Of a stretch of 64,000 nucleotides of DNA, positions 34,645 through 46,049 are shown in pieces. The stretch is from Marinobacter mobilis. Lineage in GTDB: Bacteria > Pseudomonadota > Gammaproteobacteria > Pseudomonadales > Oleiphilaceae. The stretch is from the NCBI RefSeq assembly GCF_900106945.1, contig NZ_FNNE01000009.1, positions 62,001 through 126,000 on the forward strand, read 5' to 3'. The notes below the pieces were generated by a model, which had not been told where the DNA came from, did no database searches, and saw only the letters and a list, made by a program, of their open reading frames with translations. The position numbers and the translations under genes are program-made. Every line of letters starts with the position of its first letter. The stretch's first letter is position 1.

Positions 34645-35283
34645 ATGGCTATACATGTCAGCGAACCTGGGCGACCAACCGGCACCCGGCTACCTGAAGT
34701 GTTTCGGGATCGGCCAGTTGGCTCGGTCACCGAACTGGTGGAAGGGCATCGTATCAACCCCAACCGAGGCGATGCCATTGATCCTGAAGTGCTAAACGCA
34801 CAATGGCATTCCAACTCCCCCGAACACGCAGCTGCTCAGTATCAGCAAAGCGGGGAGAGTGAGCCGGAACCCGAGCGCCCTTACCTTCCGGCAAAGGCGC
34901 TGACCAGCCACAGCCTGTTCACGATTGACGCTTCGGCAACCCTGGCTGATGGCCTCGCCGAAATGTCACGCCACAGCATCCATCACCTGATCATTCAGTC
35001 AGACACAACCATTGCGGGACTGGTAGACCGGCTGTGGATACTGACGTGGCTACAGAACAACCGCGCGGAAGCGACGAACTACACATTCAGCCAAATTGAG
35101 CTGCCGTCGTTTCTGACCGCAACGCCGGAAACCGATGGCCATTTGCTCGCACGATTAATGCTGGCCCACCAGTTGGATGCTGCACTGCTGATCACGCCCC
35201 AGGGAACCGCCTCGGGCATCGTAACCAGCGCTGACTTTCTTCGCCTCTACGCCGAGTCCAGGCGGCAGGAAAGCAGCGTGTGA
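34645..35283 (+). CDS. CBS-domain protein of unknown function
   Basis: The 212-residue product starting at the ATG at 34645 (GAGG at 34631) has a polar, probably disordered N-terminal ~85 residues. A CBS pair follows: SLFTIDASATLADGLAEMSR with HHLIIQSDTTIAGLVD, then FLTATPETDGHLLARLML with DAALLITPQGTASGIVTSAD. CBS pairs bind adenosyl nucleotides or other ligands and regulate partner proteins. There is no attached enzyme or channel. A GTG 51 bp upstream is possible but has no ribosome binding site. It is convergent with the lipoprotein gene, 7 bp apart. Confidence 0.75.
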   Translation: MAIHVSEPGRPTGTRLPEVFRDRPVGSVTELVEGHRINPNRGDAIDPEVLNAQWHSNSPEHAAAQYQQSGESEPEPERPYLPAKALTSHSLFTIDASATLADGLAEMSRHSIHHLIIQSDTTIAGLVDRLWILTWLQNNRAEATNYTFSQIELPSFLTATPETDGHLLARLMLAHQLDAALLITPQGTASGIVTSADFLRLYAESRRQESSV

Positions 35284-35290
35284 CCCGGGC

Positions 35291-38080
35291 TCAGGGGGTA
35301 AAACTGTTGAGCTGGCGCCCGTCGCCGCTGAACAGCACCACACCCCACTCCCGACTGCCAACGCTGCCCTGCTCAAACAGAGCAGTGATTTCATCGTTGC
35401 GGTAATTGGCCAGCCCGACAATGCGGCTATTGGGTTGAACAGGTTGCACGCGCCATAACTCGGCTGATTCGCCCCCCGTCGTAGCCAGCGTTTCTTTGAT
35501 ACCCACCAGTACCGGCTGGCGTTCCGCCCCAGGATTCCCTCCGCCGGCAATAAAGTCGCCGTCGGTGAATCCCCCAACAACGATGGCCTGATCAAAACGT
35601 TCAATCTCGGTGAACGTTTCTGTCGACACATCGTCAACGTCGTTCAGGGATTCCGCCCCGGTAAATACCCCACCGAGGCTATAGCGCAACAGGTACCCCG
35701 CCTGACTGGCCGTCGTTTCCCGCCCGAGTTCCTTGGCCGCGGTTTCCTCTCCATCTGCATTCACAACCGGTTGAGCGAAGTAACGCCCCTGGCTATTACC
35801 CAGAAGCCAGATCAGGTTGTCACCAACCACAGAGGCGGCCAGGGGATCATCAGCCTCAGTTCCACGCTGGTTTATGTTGAGATTGCCGTCTCTGGCAGAA
35901 GCGGTATAGAAGAAGAAATCTTTCAGGCCGAACTGCGTTTCACCATTCACTCCACCTGAGGTATTGCCAGCCGCCAACGCACCTTCACTGGCGAGGCCCC
36001 CGCCGACGACTGCATCATCCAGACCGGACCCGGCCTGTCGGGTCCAGGCCACGGATGGCACCAGCCCGCCACCCTCTTCCTGATCATCGATCCGCTGGAC
36101 GAAGCTATCCACTCCGCCCGCGCCTGTCTGGCCAGACCAGATCCCGGAAGTCTCTCCACTGACGAAGACCGTGTACTTGCTGTCCAGACCGACCCAGACC
36201 GGTGAATCGTCGCCAGAAGTGCCGCTCTGAATCTCCCACACCGGCACATAAGCCTCAGGAACTGCCGCGCTATCGAACTTCAACAACACCGTCACCAGGT
36301 CGCTGCCACCGGAATTGCTCGCGCCTGTCAACGCACCGTCGGTACCCCATGAGATGGCTAGCCGACGTGACCACTCGTCCGCACCCTCGAACTTTTCCGC
36401 GTACGCGAGCACCGGCTCATTACCCTCGGCAACCGTTACGGAGGGCAACACAACCGGACCGAATGCGGGGTTGCCCACGCGATCCCAAACGCGAACCTCT
36501 GCCTGTCGGGTTGCAGGCACATACCCGGCAACGAAGATATGTCCGTCGTGGCCAACCGCCATGTCGGTGGGCACAAAGTCGGGTTCGCTACCCACGATCA
36601 GACCAGACGTCAATTCATTAATGCCCACGTGAAGGACCGTGCCCGCACTGCCGGCGTAGCCCTCCCTGCCCGCCTGGTAGGACTCATCAATCACGATATC
36701 GGCAAACTTGTCATTGTTCAGGGCATTGGTGAACGAACCGAGCGCCACGACCCTGAAATAGGCTTCGTCAATTCCTTCTGGAAAACTCAGTTCGTTACCA
36801 GCTTCCCAGGTGTCGCCGTCTCCCGGCACCTGGATCTCATAGTCCAGGCCAACAATAGCGCTGCTGGTGGCTGTTGATCCCAGTCGCACCCTGAAGGTAC
36901 CGTCGCGTTCACCGTCCAGCCGAACCACGTACTGCGGACTGTCAGCCGGGCTGGCCGGAAGGACTGGCGCAATATTGACCACATCGCGGGTCAGACCAAG
37001 CTCAGTTTCGAGAGACGCTGACGGCTCGTCGTCCCTGATCTCGGAGCCGAAAACCAGTTCGTCTTCACCATTGCCAAAGCTGACCATGCCTTCCCGGACG
37101 TCAGTCAGGGCCAGGGTGAACACTTCCGGATCTTCGGCGATGCCGTCATCAATCACCTCCAGACGGATATAGCATTCGGTGATGCCGGGCTCGAGGGTGA
37201 TGACACCGCTGGTGTAAAACTCCCCAGCGTCGTCCAGCTGGTAAACGAGGTAATCCGGTACCGGCAAGTCACCGGCGCTACCGTTGCCCCAACCGACAAT
37301 ATCCTGGCCAAGAATGGCCCGGGTCTGGTTCTGGGGCCCGTATTCACACTTCTGGTGTGGCGGCGTAACCACGCTTCCCTCTTCGCAGACATTCGGGTCG
37401 AATTCGCTTCGCAGCTCGAAGGCCACTTGTGCCGGAGTAACTGAGGGCTGATCCAGGGAGATGCGGATAATCACCGGTTCGGTCGGTGAAGTTCGTTCCG
37501 CGGTAGCGACAAAATCGCCGTTTTCATCGTATTCGTTGACGGTGTACGTGTGCTCCCCGGGCCCCGTCATAACGGGCAGAGCACAGCTGGAATCGTCAGC
37601 GCTCTTGTAGCTGTCCGTGTCCGCCGTCCCCTCAACTATATCGGCGCCGGTGAGTGCAAGATCATTGGTTTCAACGGTGATATTGAACGGTTGAACCCCA
37701 ACGCGACTGCCGTCGGTGGTCAACAGGGTAATGTCCTTGGTTTCACCAAGATCAGCCCCGCCTCGCCGACCGCCGGTGATCCCGGGAACACCTCTCATGA
37801 TAATGCCCTGCCGGGCCTTGTTCTGGGTGTCTTCGAGGGCAAGCCAGGAAGGCGCATTGCTCAGGGAGTAATTGAGGATGCCCTCGCCGCCGTCGGCGCC
37901 GAAATTGTAGTAGTACTCAACACCAAGGTACGCAGTGGCCGGGGGAATGCCAATGATGGAGGGATCATCCGCTGGTTTCTTGGTTTTGCACCCTGTCGTG
38001 GCGCCAAAGGCCAGGAAAATCAGGGTAACAACACAGAACCTGGCACCAGGAAATGATTTGACGCGCATGCAAAAGTCCAT
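35291..38080 (-). CDS. Large putative lipoprotein with Ig-like, Calx-beta-like and propeller-like regions
   Basis: The 929-residue product has a signal peptide ending FGATTGC, a plausible lipobox with Cys31, though Thr at -3 is not ideal. After it comes an Ig-type domain (PPATAYLGVEYYYNFGADGG). Two segments resemble Calx-beta folds, each with PEVFTLALTDV- or FRVRLGS-like strands and acidic turns. From about 500 the sequence has repeated modules of the pattern G(H/D)xxIFVAGYV, YTVFVSGETSG and AIVVGGFTDGDF, as in SBBP-type beta-propellers. It is probably anchored and exposed at the cell surface or in the periplasm. I recognise no enzyme motif. An internal ATG 12 bp downstream is an equally good start. 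It lies downstream of ligA. Confidence 0.7.
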   Translation of the reverse strand: MDFCMRVKSFPGARFCVVTLIFLAFGATTGCKTKKPADDPSIIGIPPATAYLGVEYYYNFGADGGEGILNYSLSNAPSWLALEDTQNKARQGIIMRGVPGITGGRRGGADLGETKDITLLTTDGSRVGVQPFNITVETNDLALTGADIVEGTADTDSYKSADDSSCALPVMTGPGEHTYTVNEYDENGDFVATAERTSPTEPVIIRISLDQPSVTPAQVAFELRSEFDPNVCEEGSVVTPPHQKCEYGPQNQTRAILGQDIVGWGNGSAGDLPVPDYLVYQLDDAGEFYTSGVITLEPGITECYIRLEVIDDGIAEDPEVFTLALTDVREGMVSFGNGEDELVFGSEIRDDEPSASLETELGLTRDVVNIAPVLPASPADSPQYVVRLDGERDGTFRVRLGSTATSSAIVGLDYEIQVPGDGDTWEAGNELSFPEGIDEAYFRVVALGSFTNALNNDKFADIVIDESYQAGREGYAGSAGTVLHVGINELTSGLIVGSEPDFVPTDMAVGHDGHIFVAGYVPATRQAEVRVWDRVGNPAFGPVVLPSVTVAEGNEPVLAYAEKFEGADEWSRRLAISWGTDGALTGASNSGGSDLVTVLLKFDSAAVPEAYVPVWEIQSGTSGDDSPVWVGLDSKYTVFVSGETSGIWSGQTGAGGVDSFVQRIDDQEEGGGLVPSVAWTRQAGSGLDDAVVGGGLASEGALAAGNTSGGVNGETQFGLKDFFFYTASARDGNLNINQRGTEADDPLAASVVGDNLIWLLGNSQGRYFAQPVVNADGEETAAKELGRETTASQAGYLLRYSLGGVFTGAESLNDVDDVSTETFTEIERFDQAIVVGGFTDGDFIAGGGNPGAERQPVLVGIKETLATTGGESAELWRVQPVQPNSRIVGLANYRNDEITALFEQGSVGSREWGVVLFSGDGRQLNSFTP

Positions 38081-38209
38081 TTAGTAGGATTATTGTTATG
38101 GGCCGGCGATTTACACACCGTTACAGAACAATCCCATGGTACTCAAATTGCGCTGGCGCCGATCTGCGCGAGTTCTCAGAATCGTATTAGCGAGGCCGCT
38201 CTGTCCCCA

Positions 38210-40321
<2,112 letters not shown>

Positions 40322-41389
40322 TCAGTGACGCTGGGACCGGCGCTTGCGTTCGTATTCGCGGATGCGTTGACGACAATGCTCGATGGTCTGACCCGTCATC
40401 ACGCTGCGGCGTTCATCCTTCATCTCTCCACCCATGTTGCGGACGACACACTGGGCAGTTTCCAGCATGAATTCAAAAGCCTGCATGCAATTGGATGGGC
40501 CCGGCATGCTCATGAAGAAACTGATACCGGGGGTCGAAAGGGTTTGCATGTCTTCGGGCCTGAACGTACCTGGCTCAACGGCGTTGGCGACACTGAACTG
40601 GACGGGGCTGCTGGTGTCCGTTTCCTCGTGGCGGTGATAGATGTCCATATCACCATGCAGCAACCCACAGGCCTCGAACAGCTGTTTAAGCGCGCTGCCC
40701 TGGAAGTCGTTGCCCTGCCTGGCCAGAACATTGATCACAATAACCTCCTGGGCGTCCGGGCGGTTGGCACCGGCCAGTGGCTGGTCATTAGTGACAGAAG
40801 CCTGGGTTCGTGCAGCGGTGTCGTGCTCAACATCGGTGGTCTGATCGGGCGCCAGAGCTTCGATCGCCGGCTCTTCGTCATCAGTTTGATAACGAGGCGC
40901 TCTCGCCTCCTCCGGCTTGATAACACGCGCCTCACTGATGATCTCATCAGCGCCCTCGGTAACCTCGGGCTCATTGTCCAGGGCACTCCAGCCGGTGTTC
41001 TCCTCGCTGAATGAGGGTTCAATTCGATCAGGGGCGTCAGACGCTGACGCCGACTCGTCTACGGAAAATGCCTCAGTTGGCTCAACGTCACGGGAGGAAA
41101 CCACCGGCCGCGTTGGCTTTGGTTCGGGGTTGGCGAAGCGGCTTTTCGGCGCCTTCGTCACATACCCACGCTCTTCCAGGGTTTCTCGGGATATCGTGCG
41201 AGCACCGCCATTGGGCAGCTCGGGATTAAACTCCTCGTCCAGAGGCGACTCCTGGAGGTCGTTCGCTCCCATGCCTGACGATATCGCCATGGATTCCTTG
41301 CGGGCCCGGCGCATGCGGCGGACCCCATCTATAACAATACCAAGAATAACCAGGGTACCTATGGCAATTAACCATTCCCTAAGAGACAT
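40322..41389 (-). CDS. zipA: Cell division protein ZipA
   Basis: ZipA tethers FtsZ to the membrane at the division site. The 355-residue product has an N-terminal membrane anchor (WLIAIGTLVILGIVIDGVRR, 6-25) and a short basic stretch. A long acidic Pro/Glu linker of about 170 residues follows. The C-terminal FtsZ-binding domain contains EVIVINVLARQGNDFQGSAL, GLLHGDMDIYHRHEE, FSVANAVEPGTFRPEDM and TPGISFFMSMPGP. This order and its place between smc and ligA are typical. Confidence 0.93.
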   Translation of the reverse strand: MSLREWLIAIGTLVILGIVIDGVRRMRRARKESMAISSGMGANDLQESPLDEEFNPELPNGGARTISRETLEERGYVTKAPKSRFANPEPKPTRPVVSSRDVEPTEAFSVDESASASDAPDRIEPSFSEENTGWSALDNEPEVTEGADEIISEARVIKPEEARAPRYQTDDEEPAIEALAPDQTTDVEHDTAARTQASVTNDQPLAGANRPDAQEVIVINVLARQGNDFQGSALKQLFEACGLLHGDMDIYHRHEETDTSSPVQFSVANAVEPGTFRPEDMQTLSTPGISFFMSMPGPSNCMQAFEFMLETAQCVVRNMGGEMKDERRSVMTGQTIEHCRQRIREYERKRRSQRH

Positions 41390-41500
41390 AATGTTGCTGT
41401 CCTGTATGCAATCCGCTTAACGTCGTTACTCTATGAAAAGCCTGCTGTGAATACAACGCGTGTGCAGGCCAGATGGCGTTTTTGTCATCTTTTCACGTTA

Positions 41501-44500
41501 TTACGCTTCCGCCAGCGCTGCCGCTTCTTCGACATCGACGGAAACAAGACGGGAGCAACCAGGCTCATGCATGGTAACCCCCATCAACTGGTCGGCCATT
41601 TCCATGGCGATCTTGTTGTGACTGATGTAAATAAACTGAACCTGTTTGGACATCTCCTTGACCATATTGGCGTAACGACCGACGTTGGCATCATCCAGGG
41701 GCGCATCAACCTCATCGAGCATACAGAACGGCGCCGGGTTGAGCTGAAAGATGGAAAATACCAGAGCAATCGCTGTCAGTGCCTTCTCGCCCCCTGATAA
41801 CAGGTGGATAGTGCTGTTCTTCTTACCCGGTGGTCGGGCCATAATCGTAACGCCGGTTTCCAGCAAATCTTCGCCCGTGAGCTCAAGATAGGCATTACCC
41901 CCTCCGAACACTTTCGGGAACAGTGCCTGGAGACCACCGTTCACCTGATCAAAAGTTTCCTTGAAACGCTGGCGGGTTTCCCGGTCGATCTTGCGAATCG
42001 CGGTATCCAGCGTTTCCAGTGCTTCGGTCAGATCCTCGTGTTGGGTGTCGAGGTAGGTCTTGCGTTCGCTCTGGACCTGATACTCTTCAATCGCCGCCAG
42101 GTTGATCGCGCCAAGCCGCTGGATTCTTGCAGCAATCTTTTCCAGTTCGTCCGACCAGACCTGCTCACTGGCCTCCTCCGGCATCTGCTCCAGTACATCT
42201 TTCAGTTGCACATTCATTTCCCGCAACTGCTCTATGTGGTTAGCTGAGCGGATTTCGAGCGCCTGGGACTCCATCTTCAGTTTTTCCAGGCGGCCACGGA
42301 CATCCTGAATCTTATGTTCGGCGCCGCCTCGACCCTGTTCCACCTCGCGCACTTCGCGATCGATGTCTTCAAGGGCATCCCGGGCCTTGGCTAGCTTTTC
42401 TTCCTCGGCAATCCGGCGTTCAAGCAAACCCTCGAGCTGCATCTGCAGATCCTCGATCGGCTCCTCGGCACTCTCCCGGGTTTCCTGCAGAACCTCAACC
42501 CGCTCATCCAGCCGCTCTTTCTGCAGGGCCATCCGCTCCAGAGTCTGTTTCAGCCCTTCGCGCTGGCTTTGCAGGGATTGCAGCTGCAACTGCAGCTGGT
42601 GGGCATGGTCACGATCATGGCGGGCCTGCTGACGCAGGTTATCCAACGCTTCACGAAGACGGTCGCGCTGTTCAAGCTGGCGCTCTCTCTCTTCTTCCGT
42701 GTCTTCGGTGGCGTCCAGCGCCTCCTGCCAGACTTCCCGCTCCTCTGCCAGCTGCTCCTGCTGTTCAATCAACTGGGCAGCCACTTCTTCACCGTCATCG
42801 GTTATACGCTGCAAGCGCGCATCAATTTGTTCGGATCGAGCGCGAATTCCGCTTATTCTCGAGTTGACGTCAGCCAACTCCCGCTCGATATCACCGACCG
42901 CCTTTTGGGCTTCTTCACGCTCGGCCTCTGCACGCTCCAGCTGCGCCTGAAAACGGATGAGGCTATCACTGGCGGATTCAAGCTCAGCGTCCGCAATATC
43001 ATAATCAGCCTGGAGTTGTGCCAATCGCTTCTGACGTTCAATGACACCAAGCTTGCCGCTGTCGGAATCCGGCATCCGTACCCATCCCTGACCAACCCAG
43101 ACACCGTCCCGGGTCAGCAGGGTCTGGCCTGGCTTCAGTTGCTGGCGTCGCTCAATGGCTTCGGCCAGGCTTTCGGCGTACCCAACCGTAGCAAGGAGCC
43201 CTGCCATTCCGCCGGCATTACGCACCTTGTCGAGCAGGCCGCCACTATTGACGCCACTCTCCTGCTCAACCAGCACCGCCCCCCGGGGCGCATCGCCGAG
43301 CGCGCCGCCCAGATCATTGAGTGTTGCCACACACACACCATGGGTCATCTGGCCAAGCAGCTGCTCAACCGCGAATTCCCAGCCAGCATCGATATCCAGT
43401 TGCTGCACCAGGCGCGGCAGTGCTGCGAGGTTGTTGTCAGACAGCCAGCCCTGAAGACCGCTATCCTGCGAACCCAGTTGCTCATCCAGCAGCGCCTGCT
43501 GGGAATCCAGGGTAGCCCGCAGTGTCTGCACCCGCTGACGGCAATCAGCCACCGACTGGTCTGACGCCCGTGCACTGTTGCGAGCGTCCTGCACCTGTTC
43601 CAACACCCGCTCAATCCGTTCAGACGCTTCTTCGCGACGAATGGAGCATTCTTCCTGCTGTTCCGTCAGGGCATCCAGTTCCTCACGGTCCAGCTGCCCC
43701 TCCAATGTTAACTGCTCATCAAGCAGTCGCTGGCGCCGCGTCCCCAGCTGATCGATGGAATCCTCAAGGGAGCGAATACGCGACTGGGACAACTCAGCCT
43801 GACGCCGGGCATCCGCTGAACGGGCGCTGAATGCTTCCCAGCCTTGCTGCCAGTCGCTCATGGCGTCTTCCGCCTGCTGCAGCTTTTCACCGGATTCCTC
43901 AGAACGGATAGCCAGAGCTTCCTGCTCCGGCTCCATCATGTCGATTTCGTCCTGGATAGTCGCCAGTTTTTCCCGGTCCTGCTCCAGCTCCCGAGCCAGC
44001 TCTCTCAGATTGGTCAGGGCCTGATCAAGCTCGGCGGCACTTTGGCGGCTGCGCTCACGCTGATGCTCCAGGCTTTGCTCGATACGGGCAATATCGGCCC
44101 CCGCTTCGTAATAGCGGGCCTGAGCCTTATTGAAGTGTTCCGTGCGCTCGTGATGGTTTTCCCTCAGCGTTTCGAGAGAGGTCTCCATGCTGACACGGTC
44201 TGTCAGCAGCTTCTCAAGCTCAAGCTCGGTTTCGCTGATTTTGCCCCGCCAGGTTTGCAAGTCATTGTCCAGGGATTGCCATTTCAGAACCGTCAGTTCC
44301 GCTTTTTTCAGACGCTCTTCCTGCTTGTATTCCTTGTAGCGTTCGGCAGCCTGAGCCTGACGTTTGAGGTGCTGGAGCTGGCGATCAAGCTCTTCACGGA
44401 GGTCGGCAAGCCGTTCGAGGTTTTCCTGGGTGCGACGAATACGGCTCTCGGTTTCCTTGCGCCGTTCCTTGTACTTGGAGATCCCTGCGGCTTCCTCGAT

Positions 44501-44989
44501 ATATATCCGGAGCTCTTCCGGTTTTGCCTCGATCAGCCGGGAAATCATGCCCTGCTCGATGATCGCATAGCTTCGGGGACCCAGGCCGGTGCCAAGGAAC
44601 AGGTCGGTAATGTCCCTTCGGCGACACTTTGATCCATTGAGAAAGTATTCCGACTGACCTTCCCGTGACACCCGGCGCCGTACCGAAATCTCGGCAAAGC
44701 GGGCGAACTCACCCGGCGCGGAGCCATCGCCATTGTCAAAAACCAGTTCAATGGAAGCCTGCCCCACGGGTTTGCGGGCGCTGGAGCCGTTGAAGATGAC
44801 GTCGGTCATGGACTCGCCACGAAGGTATTTGGCGGAGCTCTCCCCCATCACCCAGCGAACGGCGTCGATGATATTGGACTTGCCACAACCGTTGGGGCCA
44901 ACCACCGCAGTCATGTTGGTGGGAAACGGCACCGTCGTAGGGTCGACAAACGATTTGAAGCCCGCCAGTTTGATCGATTTAAGTCGCAT
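41501..44989 (-). CDS. smc: Chromosome segregation ATPase SMC
   Basis: SMC is the core of the condensin that organises and segregates the chromosome with ScpA and ScpB, both encoded 4 kb away. The 1162-residue product has the N-terminal ATPase half with Walker A GPNGCGKSN (31-39) and two long coiled coils. A hinge lies around 520-640 (WEFAVEQLLGQMTHGVCVAT). The C-terminal half has the signature HLLSGGEKALTAIALVFSIF and Walker B PFCMLDEVDAPLDDANVGRY. Gammaproteobacteria with SMC-ScpAB do not usually rely on MukBEF alone, so this is the likely condensin. Confidence 0.96.
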   Translation of the reverse strand: MRLKSIKLAGFKSFVDPTTVPFPTNMTAVVGPNGCGKSNIIDAVRWVMGESSAKYLRGESMTDVIFNGSSARKPVGQASIELVFDNGDGSAPGEFARFAEISVRRRVSREGQSEYFLNGSKCRRRDITDLFLGTGLGPRSYAIIEQGMISRLIEAKPEELRIYIEEAAGISKYKERRKETESRIRRTQENLERLADLREELDRQLQHLKRQAQAAERYKEYKQEERLKKAELTVLKWQSLDNDLQTWRGKISETELELEKLLTDRVSMETSLETLRENHHERTEHFNKAQARYYEAGADIARIEQSLEHQRERSRQSAAELDQALTNLRELARELEQDREKLATIQDEIDMMEPEQEALAIRSEESGEKLQQAEDAMSDWQQGWEAFSARSADARRQAELSQSRIRSLEDSIDQLGTRRQRLLDEQLTLEGQLDREELDALTEQQEECSIRREEASERIERVLEQVQDARNSARASDQSVADCRQRVQTLRATLDSQQALLDEQLGSQDSGLQGWLSDNNLAALPRLVQQLDIDAGWEFAVEQLLGQMTHGVCVATLNDLGGALGDAPRGAVLVEQESGVNSGGLLDKVRNAGGMAGLLATVGYAESLAEAIERRQQLKPGQTLLTRDGVWVGQGWVRMPDSDSGKLGVIERQKRLAQLQADYDIADAELESASDSLIRFQAQLERAEAEREEAQKAVGDIERELADVNSRISGIRARSEQIDARLQRITDDGEEVAAQLIEQQEQLAEEREVWQEALDATEDTEEERERQLEQRDRLREALDNLRQQARHDRDHAHQLQLQLQSLQSQREGLKQTLERMALQKERLDERVEVLQETRESAEEPIEDLQMQLEGLLERRIAEEEKLAKARDALEDIDREVREVEQGRGGAEHKIQDVRGRLEKLKMESQALEIRSANHIEQLREMNVQLKDVLEQMPEEASEQVWSDELEKIAARIQRLGAINLAAIEEYQVQSERKTYLDTQHEDLTEALETLDTAIRKIDRETRQRFKETFDQVNGGLQALFPKVFGGGNAYLELTGEDLLETGVTIMARPPGKKNSTIHLLSGGEKALTAIALVFSIFQLNPAPFCMLDEVDAPLDDANVGRYANMVKEMSKQVQFIYISHNKIAMEMADQLMGVTMHEPGCSRLVSVDVEEAAALAEA

Positions 44990-45049
44990 AGTCGGTTGTT
45001 TCGCCCGGATTAGCAGTCCACATCAATAACCACGACCTGCCAACAGTCA

Positions 45050-45736
45050 TCAAGCCGTGTGTTCCTTTTCAAGCACCACCTTGAGAACCTGTTGCCGCTG
45101 GTGCTCCCCGAACTCCCGCAGGGCCTGATCGAGGCCGGCCACATCACCCCGGGTACTCGCGCCCGCCAGGCGCTGGAACAGGCGGATGGTCTCGGAAAGC
45201 TCACCATCGAAAGCCTGCATCGCCACGTAATAGGTTCGGCTGATCGCTGGTTTGAAGTTCTCCAGTGTTTCCTCAAGAAACGGGTTGGCCACCATGCGAT
45301 AGGCCGAGCGCATAATGTTAAAACCTGCTTCGATGGCTTTTTCCCAGGACTCACGTCCCTTGAGCTGACTGCTTGTAAGCACTATCTGCAAGTCCGAGAT
45401 TTCCTTGCTCAGCCCCGCAAGGTCGGCCGTTGACCAGCGCTCAAGCAGATTCCGTCCCAACATGCATAACAGTTCGATATAGATGTCATACAAGCCGTTC
45501 ACCAGGTTTGGCGTGAGCTGGGAAACGACCGCGCCACGACGGGGGAAAATTTCCACCAGATGACGTCGTTCAAGAATCAGAAGAGCCTCGCGTACCGAGC
45601 CACGGCTGACATCCAGTTCCCCGGCCACCTTGAGTTCCTGAATGCGTTCACCCGGCGCCAGCTGGCCTGAAATAATGCGCTGACCTACGAACTGGGCAAT
45701 CTGCTCGGAAAGACTTTCTGGCGCTTGGAACTGCAT
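45050..45736 (-). CDS. GntR-family transcriptional regulator, FCD type
   Basis: The 228-residue product has an N-terminal winged helix: IAQFVGQRIISGQLAPGERI, ELKVAGELDVSRGSVREAL, LLILERRHLVEIFPRRGAVV. An all-helical FCD effector domain follows (LYDIYIELLCMLGRNLLERW and NPFLEETLENF). Regulators of this class usually control genes for organic-acid or amino-acid use and respond to a small carboxylate. No obvious target operon adjoins it except smc downstream and the GGDEF gene upstream. Pseudomonas has a similar regulator beside smc, so the link is conserved. Confidence 0.88.
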   Translation of the reverse strand: MQFQAPESLSEQIAQFVGQRIISGQLAPGERIQELKVAGELDVSRGSVREALLILERRHLVEIFPRRGAVVSQLTPNLVNGLYDIYIELLCMLGRNLLERWSTADLAGLSKEISDLQIVLTSSQLKGRESWEKAIEAGFNIMRSAYRMVANPFLEETLENFKPAISRTYYVAMQAFDGELSETIRLFQRLAGASTRGDVAGLDQALREFGEHQRQQVLKVVLEKEHTA

Positions 45737-46049
45737 GAAATGTGATGCCTGCCTTACAGTGTGGAAATCGGTCTTGTTCTGGTGTCAAAACAGGCTGGGA
45801 AGTGTATCACAGCATTTCCCCGCCCGGAGTGTACTTCGGGGCATCAAAATAGCGGCAACCGGGCAGATCCGGCCCGTTAACAACAGACCAGCCCCCTATG
45901 CGTCAAATTCCTGGCAAAACGACAACGCTTAGCCATTTCCATATAGAACCAGCCTTAGAATAAACCCTTTAGTCATTGTAATTAAATACTATTTAATTTA
46001 TGGCACCGGTCATGCTTGGCAAGAGTAAAATCCAGCCAGGATCTGCGCT
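45737..46049. other. Intergenic region between GntR regulator and GGDEF genes, with an AT-rich palindrome
   Basis: This 313-bp region carries the promoters of two divergent genes. The only clear structure is a 19-bp perfect palindrome at 45980-45998, described separately. No RNA gene or terminator is recognised in the rest. Confidence 0.4.
45980..45998. promoter_or_regulatory. Perfect 19-bp palindrome, candidate operator
   Basis: AATTAAATA-C-TATTTAATT has 9-bp arms around a single C. It lies 51 bp before the ATG of the GGDEF gene and about 240 bp upstream of the GntR start, a position suited to an operator for the GGDEF promoter. Palindromes around a single central base are common for dimeric regulators. 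The A/T-only arms mean it could also be a chance feature of an AT-rich promoter. Confidence 0.5.
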
